Translations under genes and position numbers: made by a program | Origin: Paenibacillus lentus | Lineage (GTDB): Bacteria > Bacillota > Bacilli > Paenibacillales > Paenibacillaceae | Length of the DNA: 64,000 nt | Reading direction: 5' to 3' | NCBI RefSeq assembly: GCF_003931855.1 | Contig: NZ_CP034248.1 | Coordinates: forward strand, 1,798,001-1,862,000 | Shown here: piece after piece, positions 16,825-26,565 of the stretch | Numbering within the stretch: the stretch's first letter is position 1 | Layout of the letters: every line of letters begins with the position of its first letter | Notes under the pieces: model-generated | What the model was told of the DNA's origin: nothing | The model's input: only the letters and a program-made list of their open reading frames with translations | The model's database searches: none

Positions 16825-17406
16825 ATGAGTAAATTCAATAGAGATTATTTGATTACCATGGACGATATCGTAAGAGAGGGAAATGACATTCTACGGGTGG
16901 TGACCGAGCCCGTCAGCATTCCTCCGACAGAGGAGGATCAGGAAGAGATGGCGGCGATGCTGCAGTTTTTGAAAAATAGTCAAGATCCCGAGCTGTCCAA
17001 GAAATACAAGCTTCGGGCAGGCGTCGGTTTATCAGCCAATCAGATTGGCCTCAATAAACGGATGTTCGCGGCATATCTTACCGATGAGCGCGGGGAATCC
17101 AAGGAATATGCGCTTTATAATCCGAAGATCATTAGCCATTCGGAAGCGATGATCTATTTGCCGGAGAGCGAGGGCTGCCTGTCTGTCGACCGTTCGGTGC
17201 AGGGGTTTGTCCCGCGATATGAGAAGGTGCAGATCAAGGCTTATGACGGTGACGGCAACGAGTTGAAGCTGCGGTTTAAGGGATTTGACGCGATCGTCAT
17301 GCAGCATGAAATGGATCATTTGAACGGAATCATGTTCTATGACCATATCGATAAAGAGAATCCCTACAAGCTGCCGACTGGCGTACCTATAGCAAGCCTG
17401 TATTAG
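16825..17406 (+). CDS. def: Peptide deformylase
   Basis: 193 residues from the ATG at 16825; an ATG at 16810 is also in frame but sits immediately against the AAGGTGG site, so the start is uncertain by five codons. All three active-site motifs are present: GVGLSANQIG (motif 1; many homologues have AAPQ here), EGCLSVD (Cys ligand) and HEMDHLNG (two His ligands and catalytic Glu). It is of the longer Gram-positive type 2 form (like Bacillus YkrB/DefB) with the insert GESKEYALYNPKI. The enzyme removes the formyl group from nascent N-terminal Met at the ribosome, using Fe2+ or Zn2+. Genomes often carry a second def copy; none is seen here. Confidence 0.93.
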   Translation: MSKFNRDYLITMDDIVREGNDILRVVTEPVSIPPTEEDQEEMAAMLQFLKNSQDPELSKKYKLRAGVGLSANQIGLNKRMFAAYLTDERGESKEYALYNPKIISHSEAMIYLPESEGCLSVDRSVQGFVPRYEKVQIKAYDGDGNELKLRFKGFDAIVMQHEMDHLNGIMFYDHIDKENPYKLPTGVPIASLY

Positions 17407-17455
17407 CAGCATCGACCTATTAAATAGGTTTAACGTAATGGATAGTTCCATGAAC

Positions 17456-17494
17456 AAGGCCAACCCGGATTGCATGCGGGTTGGCCTTTACTTT
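17456..17494. terminator. Bidirectional terminator between def and the AEC transporter
   Basis: AAGGCCAACCCG (17456-17467) is the exact reverse complement of 17477-17488, followed by TACTTTT. Confidence 0.85.
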
Positions 17495-17506
17495 TGCGTG
17501 ATATCT

Positions 17507-18430
17507 CTATTCCAGTAGAACGATCAGGATCGGCAAGGTGATGAAGGAGGCGAGCGTCGTCCACAACACGCATTTGGATACAGTTTGCGGTGAGGCCCCG
17601 AATTTCTCGGCCAGTGCGGAAGCGTTCACCGCTGCCGGCATGCAGGCGAGGATGAACAGTACGGCGAACAACACACCGTCAATTTGCAGCATCCATAAGG
17701 CAAGCAGCGCGATTAGAGGCGACAGCAGCATCCGAATGGCGATGCCTGAGCGAAAGGCCCGTTGGGATCCTGAATTCATTGGCAGGCCGGCCACGCCGAC
17801 CATCTGCGCTCCGAGAATAGCGAGTACAACGGGCGAATAGGCGGCAGCCGCCATCGTAATGCCTTGACCGATGCCCGCGGGTAACGAGAACCCGGTAACT
17901 CGGAGCAAAATGGCGGCTGCGGCTGCATATATAGAAGGCAAAGTGAATACGGATTTCACGGCCTCTTTCATGGAAAAATTAGATCGTGCCGCCAAATATA
18001 CGCCCACTGTATTCACGATAATCATTTGGCCGATGACGTAGACAGAGGCCTTGTCCAGTCCGAGCTGCCCGAAGGCGAGCAGAACGAGCGGCAGGCCGTA
18101 GTTTACGCTGTTCGTAAACGTAGCGACTAGTGTGAGTCCCGCCTGTTCGTCAGACGGAAGCTTAAACATCCGACCTACCAGTGCGGCGACGAGCCAGAGC
18201 AGGATGAGATTCAGCAGCGAGAAGCCGAGCGTTTGATAAATATCCTGATATGAAATGTCCGCCTTGGCCAGCGTGTCAAGGATCAAGGCCGGATTTAGGA
18301 AATACAGGTACAGCGTGACAAGCGGCCTCGTATCGAGCTTCTGGAAGCGCTTGAGCAGTGCGCCGGAAATGACGGGGATCGAGATGGGCACGATGACTTG
18401 CAGCATGGTGGATAAGACAGAGTATAGCAT
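17507..18430 (-). CDS. AEC family transporter (auxin efflux carrier type)
   Basis: 307 residues with about ten hydrophobic segments in two inverted halves, the normal AEC size. The N-terminus MLQVIVPISIPVISGALLKR and the mid region FTNSVNYGLPLVLLAFG (the FxN..NYG.P motif of the family) are diagnostic. The family carries malate, malonate or other small organic acids; the name auxin efflux is historical. GAAGGGAG precedes the ATG. It is a single gene, convergent with def, with nothing adjacent that hints at the substrate. Confidence 0.88.
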   Translation of the reverse strand: MLYSVLSTMLQVIVPISIPVISGALLKRFQKLDTRPLVTLYLYFLNPALILDTLAKADISYQDIYQTLGFSLLNLILLWLVAALVGRMFKLPSDEQAGLTLVATFTNSVNYGLPLVLLAFGQLGLDKASVYVIGQMIIVNTVGVYLAARSNFSMKEAVKSVFTLPSIYAAAAAILLRVTGFSLPAGIGQGITMAAAAYSPVVLAILGAQMVGVAGLPMNSGSQRAFRSGIAIRMLLSPLIALLALWMLQIDGVLFAVLFILACMPAAVNASALAEKFGASPQTVSKCVLWTTLASFITLPILIVLLE

Positions 18431-18522
18431 GATTAAACTCCCTTCAGCCGAATTGCACGACTATATAGACTCTAGCAAAAAATCCGCCATTGGTCTAAGA
18501 GAAAATAATAATTGGGAATAAC

Positions 18523-18550
18523 ACGAACTTTTTGAATCCTTATCCCGTTA
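18523..18550 (+). promoter_or_regulatory. Possible ECF-type promoter of the ABC/ECF operon
   Basis: A GAAC-containing element (18525-18530) is followed after a 15-17 base spacer by CGTTA (18546-18550), the spacing and core bases usual for ECF sigma promoters. The operon it precedes encodes an ECF sigma factor, so autoregulation is plausible. The match is short and could be chance. Confidence 0.35.
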
Positions 18551-18617
18551 CAGTAACAGATGCTAACCGCGCGGGGGTATCTATTACATTACCGCTATGA
18601 AATGAGGACATTCACGC

Positions 18618-19508
18618 ATGATCGAGATCAATCATTTATATAAGATGTACCGGAAGGGCCAACTGGCGCTGGATGACGTCAACATGACGATCGGCGAAGG
18701 GATGGTCGGTCTCCTCGGGCCTAATGGCGCAGGCAAGACTTCATTGATGCGCATTTTGGCGACTTTGATCCGGCCTAGTTCGGGGGATGCGCTGATCAAT
18801 GGGGTCTCGCTGAAGAAGGCGGAGGATATCCGGGCGATGATCGGTTATTTGCCGCAGCAGTTTCAGGTCTATCCCCAGTTAACTGGCGCAGAGTTTTTAG
18901 ATTATGTCGCTGTCATGAAAGGGATGAGCGATCCCCGCAAACGCAAGGCGGAGATTGTCCGGTTGCTGGAGGAGGTTAATCTGTCCGAGAAGGCATATAA
19001 GCGCATCCGCACGTACTCCGGCGGTATGAGAAGACGCCTTGGGATCGCCCAGGCGCTGCTCGGCTCTCCTCAGGTGTTGATCGTGGATGAGCCCACCGCC
19101 GGGCTAGATCCCGAGGAGCGCGTGCGTTTCCGTAATTTGCTCACGCGGTTCAGTCTGGGCCGAATCGTGCTCCTGTCTACGCATATTGTCGCGGACATCG
19201 AGAGCAATTGCCGTCAGATCGCTGTTCTTGATCAAGGCCGAGTCTGCTTTTCCGGCGATTTGGCGGAGTTACAGGCCTCCGGCCAAGGCAAGGTGTGGGA
19301 AGGGATCGTGGAAGAAGGCTTGTTTGCCGAGCTCAACCCGATGTCCATTGTATCGACACGCCGTACCGACGAAGGGTTGCTATGCCGAATTATCTCCGAT
19401 GCCCCGCCCATAGGAATGGAAGCTGCAGCAGTTCGGCCTACGCTGGAGGACGGTTACCTGGCTCTCCTCAGAGCGAGGCAGGAGGAAGGGGCGATTCGTC
19501 TATGGTGA
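18618..19508 (+). CDS. ABC transporter ATP-binding protein
   Basis: 296 residues. Walker A GPNGAGKTS near residue 37, Q-loop GYLPQQF, signature YSGGMRRRLGIAQ, Walker B VLIVDEPTAGLDP, and the switch His in LLSTHIV. The C-terminal 75 residues are an accessory region common in drug-, bacteriocin- or multi-peptide ABC exporters. It is the first gene of a six-gene operon, and the permease downstream overlaps its stop by seven bases. It powers transport through the membrane subunits encoded next. The substrate is unknown; the mix with an ECF sigma factor suggests an envelope-stress role. Confidence 0.92.
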   Translation: MIEINHLYKMYRKGQLALDDVNMTIGEGMVGLLGPNGAGKTSLMRILATLIRPSSGDALINGVSLKKAEDIRAMIGYLPQQFQVYPQLTGAEFLDYVAVMKGMSDPRKRKAEIVRLLEEVNLSEKAYKRIRTYSGGMRRRLGIAQALLGSPQVLIVDEPTAGLDPEERVRFRNLLTRFSLGRIVLLSTHIVADIESNCRQIAVLDQGRVCFSGDLAELQASGQGKVWEGIVEEGLFAELNPMSIVSTRRTDEGLLCRIISDAPPIGMEAAAVRPTLEDGYLALLRARQEEGAIRLW

Positions 19509-21697
19509 AGTGGAGGCGGCAATTTGTGCTTGAAGTGAACCATATTTTTCGCAACCCTTGGCTCATGGGGCTGCCTGCGCTGTACGGAGTATTGTACGCA
19601 TTGAATTTGTCCGACGTCTCGCCGTATAACAATTTTTTTAATCATACCTATAGCTTCCATTCACTCGCACAGACGCTCACGCTTGGTATCGTTATGCTGC
19701 TTGGCATTCTAGTCATTCGTCGCGACATCAGCCGCCCCACTTATGAATGGAGTTCAGGATTGCCCCTTTCTTACGGCACGAGAATCACGGCGAAATATGC
19801 AGCTGTGATGGCGTATTTAACTTTATTTTCACTGCTGGCAGTGATTTTGTTCATCGTCTTCTCTTATGGTAAAGGGATTGAATCCAAAATTATCTTATCG
19901 CATAGCGCATATTTCTTTTTTACCTATGAATTATCGTATATGGTGACGCTGGCGCTGGCTATGCTGCTCGCAGTATGCCTGCCGAATCGTATTGTGTATT
20001 TGATTGGCTTCTGCGCCTGGATGTTCGGTACGTTTTTCATGCAGCTGTTCATTGTAGAGCGATATAATTTATTCGTTCTGCGCATTTTTCATTTGAATCA
20101 GTTCTTTGTTGACGGTAATCGGGGATATGAGTTGTGGGGCTACGGCCTCGATGTTCCTGAGCTCCTGAGGTCGGGCTTGTTCGTGCTTGCCTTCTCTACG
20201 CTGCTCCAAGCTGCAGCGATAACAATTCTTAATCTGCAGCGCCCAACCAAGCACTCGGTTCGCCTGTGGGTGACTGCGGTGCTGCCCGTTCTGCTGGCCT
20301 GTGGAGCTTTTGTGCCCTACGGTTTATTATGGCAGGAACGGTACAGCAGCTACTACGGTAAAATGAATGACGATACGATCCCGGAAGTTGTACAGCTAAG
20401 GAGCGAGTCAAATGAAGCTTTTGAGGTTGTGAATTATGACCTTACGCTAGAACGAACGAAAAATGACGTTATATCCGCCGTGGCCCGGCTGGATATTCCG
20501 GCATCGACATTGCTAGGTAAGGAAGAAATACAGTTGACGCTTAACCGAGCCTTTACCGTTTCCCATGTCGAGGCCTTCGGTAGTCCTTTGCCGTTTGCCC
20601 AGCAGGGAGATTGGCTGGCGGTGTCCTGGAGTGGGGCGTTGGAAGAGCAAGTGGAGAATGTAACACTAGAGATCAGGTATTCAGGGGCGGTTATGGAATA
20701 TAACGGCAGAGGCGGCTTTCATGCCTTCGTCTACCGGGATCAGGTGCTGCTGCCGAGTTATTATGCTTGGTATCCGCTTCCCGGCCAGCAGGACGTCTAT
20801 GTGAAGGACGACTGGTCGAACATGTTGCAGATGGGAACGGTGTTTAAGCCGATGCCCTACCCGGATGCCACATATCGATTAGCGGTTAAAGGATTTGACA
20901 CGGGGCTTTTTACGAGCTTGCCTGAATTGGAATCAACGGTGGATGCTGATTTGAATCAAGTAGCCGGGGAGAGCAGGATTTTTCAGGGCCGTGGAAAGGA
21001 AGGGCTCAGCATATTTGGCGGGCCGTTTGTAGAGGTCAGTGATTCTATTGTGCCGAGTCGCATTATTACGACTCCCGGCAGCAGGAAGTTGGCGGAGCAT
21101 GTCTTAGAGGAATGGAGCAGATACTACGAATACTTCACGTCCTGGGTTACGGATTTCAAACCGAAGATCCATCAGGTCGGCTTCCTCCAGAACCAGCAGA
21201 CTATGCCGATCTCTACTGAGAACGGTATGTACATTCTCGTTTCTCAAAGTGACGGAGATAGCGGATATGCTGGTTTGTTGATGAATGAAATGCTGCTCGG
21301 TAAGAGAAGCGGTTCCTATCTTATTGAGAATACAAGGGAAGATGTACGGATGCCGCTGCGCAGCCTGATGTGGTACGTTTATTATAGAGAAGCCGATGGG
21401 TTGAGCCATAGGGACATTGAGAATGGGATGGCTAATTTTCGCATGCTGGGTGCGTTGTTCCATGCTCATCCCGACCAAGATCCCGATCATTTAGGCGACC
21501 GCATGGTGAAGCAGGTCGGTAAGGCTTTGGATGAAGGAAAATTTAACGAAGTGAAGGAAGTTCTGAATGTTTTCTATAGCCAGGGGCTGGAAATACCAAT
21601 GGAAGGGTCGGACAGTTCTGTCCAAGCGCGTCCGATTCCTTATGATGCCTGGGAGCGAGAATGGAAGAAGGTGATGGGTGATGAGAACGGAGCTTAA
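19502..21697 (+). CDS. ABC permease fused to a degenerate M1 aminopeptidase-like domain
   Basis: 731 residues from the ATG at 19502, with GGAGGAAGG upstream. The first 320 residues carry about seven hydrophobic segments of ABC-2 permease type. The rest is extracytoplasmic and recalls the M1 aminopeptidase fold (VTLEIRYSGAVMEYNGRGG, YYAWYPLPGQQD). Where M1 enzymes have HEXXH and a downstream Glu, this protein has LLMNEMLLGKRSG, so the zinc site is missing. Permease-plus-peptidase fusions are known, mainly with an intact motif. The domain here more likely binds peptide or protein than cuts it. It overlaps its neighbours at both ends, as expected for co-translated subunits of one complex. Confidence 0.75.
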   Translation: MVKWRRQFVLEVNHIFRNPWLMGLPALYGVLYALNLSDVSPYNNFFNHTYSFHSLAQTLTLGIVMLLGILVIRRDISRPTYEWSSGLPLSYGTRITAKYAAVMAYLTLFSLLAVILFIVFSYGKGIESKIILSHSAYFFFTYELSYMVTLALAMLLAVCLPNRIVYLIGFCAWMFGTFFMQLFIVERYNLFVLRIFHLNQFFVDGNRGYELWGYGLDVPELLRSGLFVLAFSTLLQAAAITILNLQRPTKHSVRLWVTAVLPVLLACGAFVPYGLLWQERYSSYYGKMNDDTIPEVVQLRSESNEAFEVVNYDLTLERTKNDVISAVARLDIPASTLLGKEEIQLTLNRAFTVSHVEAFGSPLPFAQQGDWLAVSWSGALEEQVENVTLEIRYSGAVMEYNGRGGFHAFVYRDQVLLPSYYAWYPLPGQQDVYVKDDWSNMLQMGTVFKPMPYPDATYRLAVKGFDTGLFTSLPELESTVDADLNQVAGESRIFQGRGKEGLSIFGGPFVEVSDSIVPSRIITTPGSRKLAEHVLEEWSRYYEYFTSWVTDFKPKIHQVGFLQNQQTMPISTENGMYILVSQSDGDSGYAGLLMNEMLLGKRSGSYLIENTREDVRMPLRSLMWYVYYREADGLSHRDIENGMANFRMLGALFHAHPDQDPDHLGDRMVKQVGKALDEGKFNEVKEVLNVFYSQGLEIPMEGSDSSVQARPIPYDAWEREWKKVMGDENGA

Positions 21698-22403
21698 GAC
21701 GCTGGGGAGCCAGATCCGGCTCGATTTGAATATAGGTAAACAGCCGCTATTTCTCCTGACATTGATCATTTGCCTCTTCTATTGGTTTGTGATCCTGACA
21801 GGCAACGTGGATTATCCGCACACCGTGTATTATTACTCGGAAATGGGGATGTTCCCGGTTGTCATTATGTTCGCCGTCCTCCTCTTCGAGCGTGAAATCG
21901 GCGGGGGAAGCATGGAGGTTATCGGCACCTATCCTGTGTCCCTTAGGCTTATGGCTGTGAGGAAGTGGGTGCTGTCCCTTGTGCTCGCTGCAATAGCAGG
22001 AATGGGCTGGATGGCTGTGTATCGAATGAAATTCGGAGAAATCAAGACGGTCATGCATCCCTGGAACGGCGGTGAAGCTGTATCCCGTCAGGCAGGGTAT
22101 CTAGAGCTTTTACTGCAGACGTTGCCGGCCTATATGCTGCTCACTTCTGTGGCGGTTCTGGGGATCGTCTGGTTCCAGAAGCTTTATGGCGGGCTGATTC
22201 TTTCGTTTGCCTTATGGATGCTTGACACCGTGAGCTTAGGAAGTGTCCTTGGAGACTGGACGTTGTATGCAGCTTTCCTACCCCAAGGAACCTCGTTCAT
22301 CGCCAATCGAGTTATCCTACTGGTCTGTGCATGTCTTTTCCTGTTATGGGCTGTCTGGCTCATAGATATACGGGATCGCTGGATTGGAAGGGAAGAGGAG
22401 TAG
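21681..22403 (+). CDS. ABC-2 type permease
   Basis: 240 residues. About six membrane helices, for example FLLTLIICLFYWFVILTG, FPVVIMFAVLLF and ILLVCACLFLLWAVWLIDI. The motif LLFEREIGGGSMEVIGTYPVS, given here as FEREIGGGSMEVI, is the cytoplasmic loop seen in ABC-2 exporters near the coupling helix. The ATG at 21681 (GTG at 21678 is an alternative) lies inside the previous gene's end, 17 bp before its stop. It is probably the second membrane subunit of the transporter energised by the first ATPase. The substrate is unknown. Confidence 0.82.
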   Translation: MRTELKTLGSQIRLDLNIGKQPLFLLTLIICLFYWFVILTGNVDYPHTVYYYSEMGMFPVVIMFAVLLFEREIGGGSMEVIGTYPVSLRLMAVRKWVLSLVLAAIAGMGWMAVYRMKFGEIKTVMHPWNGGEAVSRQAGYLELLLQTLPAYMLLTSVAVLGIVWFQKLYGGLILSFALWMLDTVSLGSVLGDWTLYAAFLPQGTSFIANRVILLVCACLFLLWAVWLIDIRDRWIGREEE

Positions 22404-22452
22404 AGAGGATTTTTGAGCATGTTGCTTTTGATAAAGAGAGAGGGGGGAAACG

Positions 22453-23100
22453 ATGATTTCCGATCAGCAATTAACGGAGCGCATGGCAATGGGAGAGCAG
22501 GAGGCTTTCGAGCTTCTGGTTACCCGTTACCATGGTCCGTTGCTTAATTTCGTGACTCAGCAGCTGAAGGATCGGGGGAAGGCCGAGGATATCGTGCAAG
22601 AGACGTTCATCCGACTCATCCGGCACCTCCGGGAACATGGGGGGATGGAGCAGTTGCGGGCCTGGCTGTACAAGGTGGCGTTGAACCTGTGCCGGGATTA
22701 TTGGCGCAGCGCTGCTTTTCGCTCCGAGCACACCGCTGCCGAGGCTATGCCGGAGAATGCCGATCCTGCTCCCGGAGCTCCAGAATTGCTGGAAAGGCAG
22801 GAGACAGCCAGGCAGGTTGCCGCCACTTTAGAGTATTTACCGGATGTTCAGCAGGAAGTGGTGAGGATGCGCTTCTTCCACGACCTGAAACTGCAGGAAA
22901 TCGCGGAGCTGATGGAAATCCCTCTCAGCTCTGTCAAATCGCATTTATACGGAGCCTTGCGAAAATTAAAACGCATATTGGCTAAGGGCGCTGCCTCAGA
23001 TTTATCTTCCCCGCAGGCGGGAAGCCGTAACCGAAGTAATAAGAATAAAGACAAGAACGAAGACAAGGAGGTGCCGCTTCATGAATCCGTCTATCGATAG
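22453..23100 (+). CDS. ECF-type RNA polymerase sigma factor
   Basis: 215 residues. Region 2 at about 10-80 contains AEDIVQETFIRLIRHL and WLYKVALNLCRDYWR; region 4 at about 120-175 contains LPDVQQEVVRMRFFHDLKLQEIAELMEI, given here as VVRMRFFHDLKLQEIAELM, and SSVKSHLYGALRKLKR. A 30-residue Lys/Asn/Ser-rich tail follows. GGGGGG precedes the ATG. It is embedded in an ABC transporter operon, and the next gene starts 20 bp before its stop. This recalls the Bacillus subtilis sigY-yxl operon, which also joins an ECF sigma factor to an ABC transporter. It probably drives this operon; no classical zinc anti-sigma gene is present. Confidence 0.9.
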   Translation: MISDQQLTERMAMGEQEAFELLVTRYHGPLLNFVTQQLKDRGKAEDIVQETFIRLIRHLREHGGMEQLRAWLYKVALNLCRDYWRSAAFRSEHTAAEAMPENADPAPGAPELLERQETARQVAATLEYLPDVQQEVVRMRFFHDLKLQEIAELMEIPLSSVKSHLYGALRKLKRILAKGAASDLSSPQAGSRNRSNKNKDKNEDKEVPLHESVYR

Positions 23101-23935
23101 AGAGCTTGAGCTGCTGGAGCAGCAACTGCAGGAGCCGTTACGGCGAGCGATGCAGCCTCCGCCATCTCCGATGGAGACAGCCGAGTTAATCCGCAAGCTT
23201 CAGCCCGAATTCGACGCGCTGAAGGCCGACCAGGCGTCAGAGTCGCTTCAGTTCAATGCACAGGTCGAGCCTCCAACTTTGCGGAAGCTGCTGCGCAGCC
23301 AATTCCGTCTGAATCGCAAATCATTGATATTGTCCAGTTCAGCGGTGTTTCTGATGCTCATTCTTCTCGTTGACCCGTACCAGCCGGTACTGTCCATCGG
23401 TGCACTGCCGAACTCGCTGTTTCCTGTTATTACGCCGCTGATGCTGATCGCCTCCATGCTGTTCAGCTATCGAACCTGGGATTCCGGGATGCGCTCGGTC
23501 GAGAGCATTACGCCGTATCCTCCTGCGCTTGTCATGTACAGCCGTATGCTTATGGTCATCGCCCTGGTTGTAGTCTGGGCATTTATCAGCTCGCTCATCG
23601 TAAGTGTCCGGGTTTTTCAGGCGGGTGAATTCGTCTTGCCGCTGGGGCCATTCCTGCTGCAATGGCTTGGGATCACACTTCTGACGAGCGGAGCGGCCAT
23701 GTACGTTCTTTTCCGCAAAGGAATTTACTACGCGCTGGCTAGCGCCGTGGCTGTGTATGCGCTGTGGTTCATTTACATTGATAATTCCAGTTCGTACGTA
23801 TTGCGCGTCGAATATCGAGCAGTGATTGACGGTTTGCTGCTGGCTGCAGGAGTGCTGCTGCTGCTTCGCTCATATTATCGCAGCCGCAAAATGAAATTCG
23901 AGATGAAGGCGGGTGCAGGCGATGATATCCATTGA
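23081..23935 (+). CDS. Membrane protein next to the ECF sigma factor (possible anti-sigma/permease)
   Basis: 284 residues. The first 85 are soluble and charged (MNPSIDRELELLEQQLQEPL and onward) and would lie in the cytosol; the rest has six hydrophobic segments resembling an ABC-2 permease. Its start lies inside the sigma gene, which couples their translation, as is usual for a sigma/anti-sigma pair. It may therefore bind the sigma factor by its cytosolic N-terminus and act as the membrane partner of the downstream ATPase. No HxxxCxxC zinc motif is visible. The function is inferred from position only. Confidence 0.55.
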   Translation: MNPSIDRELELLEQQLQEPLRRAMQPPPSPMETAELIRKLQPEFDALKADQASESLQFNAQVEPPTLRKLLRSQFRLNRKSLILSSSAVFLMLILLVDPYQPVLSIGALPNSLFPVITPLMLIASMLFSYRTWDSGMRSVESITPYPPALVMYSRMLMVIALVVVWAFISSLIVSVRVFQAGEFVLPLGPFLLQWLGITLLTSGAAMYVLFRKGIYYALASAVAVYALWFIYIDNSSSYVLRVEYRAVIDGLLLAAGVLLLLRSYYRSRKMKFEMKAGAGDDIH

Positions 23936-24782
23936 TTATGTACGGCAGCCTGTAGGCTCGTTTATGCTGGAGGTTGAACAACTGCGATTATATCCCGGGC
24001 TGACGCTGCTCGTCGGTGCCAATGGGGCGGGAAAGTCTACACTGCTGAAATTGCTGGCTACGGTGGAAAAACCGCGAAAGGGCAGGGTTACTTACCAACA
24101 GCGGGAAGCGGGCGATTACCTGCCGCTCGTTCGCAGCCAAATCGGATACGTACCTTCAGATCTGGAGCTGTATGAAGAGATGACGACCTATAAGCTGCTT
24201 GTTTATCTCGCCGAACTGAAAGGGGTATTTCAAATTGAGCCGGTCGAGCGCCTAATTCGTGATTTTCGGCTGGAGGCTTATCGCAATACCCGGATCAAAC
24301 GTTTATCGATCGGTGTTCGCAGAAGAATTGCTATCGTCCAATCGCTGCTGGCCCAGCCGAAATTTCTCTTTCTCGATGAGCCGTTGAATGCCCTGGATTC
24401 GGGGGAGCGCAAAATGGCGATTACGTATTTAACCCGCTATGCGCTGGGACGAATCGTCGTAGCGGCCGTTCATGAATTGAATGAATGGGAAGCGGCGGCA
24501 AATCACATATTATGGCTTGATAACGGCAGGATTCGCTTTGAAGGGGAGGCCGCGGAATGGAAGTGGAATCTTCCCTCGAAGGTCTGGGAAGGGGTAATTA
24601 CGAGGGAGCAGCTATGTCGTTTTCCGGAGCGGAGTGTTATGTTTATGAGAGAGCTTAAAGAAGGAATTTTTGTACGGCTCGTAGGGGATCGGTTGCCATT
24701 ACCTGGTTTGGAAGAGGTTCAGCCGTCGATGGAGGATGCTTATTTTATCCGGAAGTTCTCCGCGAATTTTTCGAGCGTGTAG
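23922..24782 (+). CDS. ABC transporter ATP-binding protein (second of the operon)
   Basis: 286 residues from the ATG at 23922, 14 bp inside the previous gene. Walker A GANGAGKST near residue 36, signature LSIGVRRRIAIVQ (SIGV instead of SGGQ), Walker B FLFLDEPLNALD, H-loop AAVHELNEW. The first residues (ISIDYVRQPVGSFMLEV) are shorter than usual. It is the last gene of the operon and probably energises the preceding membrane protein. Two distinct ATPases in one operon suggest either two transporters or one heteromeric exporter. An unusual signature often lowers activity in one of two paired sites. Confidence 0.88.
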   Translation: MISIDYVRQPVGSFMLEVEQLRLYPGLTLLVGANGAGKSTLLKLLATVEKPRKGRVTYQQREAGDYLPLVRSQIGYVPSDLELYEEMTTYKLLVYLAELKGVFQIEPVERLIRDFRLEAYRNTRIKRLSIGVRRRIAIVQSLLAQPKFLFLDEPLNALDSGERKMAITYLTRYALGRIVVAAVHELNEWEAAANHILWLDNGRIRFEGEAAEWKWNLPSKVWEGVITREQLCRFPERSVMFMRELKEGIFVRLVGDRLPLPGLEEVQPSMEDAYFIRKFSANFSSV

Positions 24783-24783
24783 G

Positions 24784-24973
24784 CTATCCACATGTGGACA
24801 ACTAGACCGAATTACTATTGAGGATGGTTATTGGCAGTAAAATGTGTATATGTGCACGGATCTATAGCAATTGCTCGGAAATTATAAACAGTATGCACAT
24901 TCATATGCACATATGAACAAATGGGTCGTTGCTTTTTAGCTGACGGCTTATTTGTTGTATTTTGTTATCCACA
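24784..24973. promoter_or_regulatory. Cluster of DnaA-box-like 9-mers
   Basis: Against the consensus TTATNCACA there is one exact site, TTATCCACA at 24965-24973. Five sites differ by one base: CTATCCACA (24784-24792), the reverse site TGTGGACAA (24793-24801), the reverse site TGTGTATAT (24843-24851), GTATGCACA (24891-24899) and ATATGCACA (24903-24911). The first two abut head to head. The stretch of about 340 bp between the ABC operon and metY holds no gene. It resembles DnaA-box clusters known outside oriC. Confidence 0.5.
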
Positions 24974-25093
24974 GCAAAGAAGGCAATAGTCGGATATTCA
25001 GGATTTTTATAATTCATAGGAATTTTATCGGATTTGGTATTTTCAAACGGATCATTATATGAGAGAATATGAAAAACATGACTCCCGTTTTAG

Positions 25094-26416
<1,323 letters not shown>

Positions 26417-26442
26417 TCATTTGCCAACAATATATTAGCATA

Positions 26443-26490
26443 GGCTGCTGCCGAAGGTTTGAGATTTCAACCTTGGCAGCAGCCTTTTTT
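26443..26490 (+). terminator. Terminator of metY
   Basis: GGCTGCTGCC (26443-26452) pairs with GGCAGCAGCC (26475-26484), with an inner AAGGTT/AACCTT stem, followed by TTTTTT. Confidence 0.92.
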
Positions 26491-26565
26491 GATTAGAGAT
26501 GGGAGATTATCGTGTCTGTTGTTGCTTGTGGTCATGAGATGTGAGGTGGTTTCTTCGAATTTTTT

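Noticed and set aside
24784..24973. DnaA-box cluster as a replication origin
   Set aside because: No dnaA, dnaN, rpmH or gyrase gene nearby and no clear AT-rich unwinding region; a regulatory cluster is more likely.
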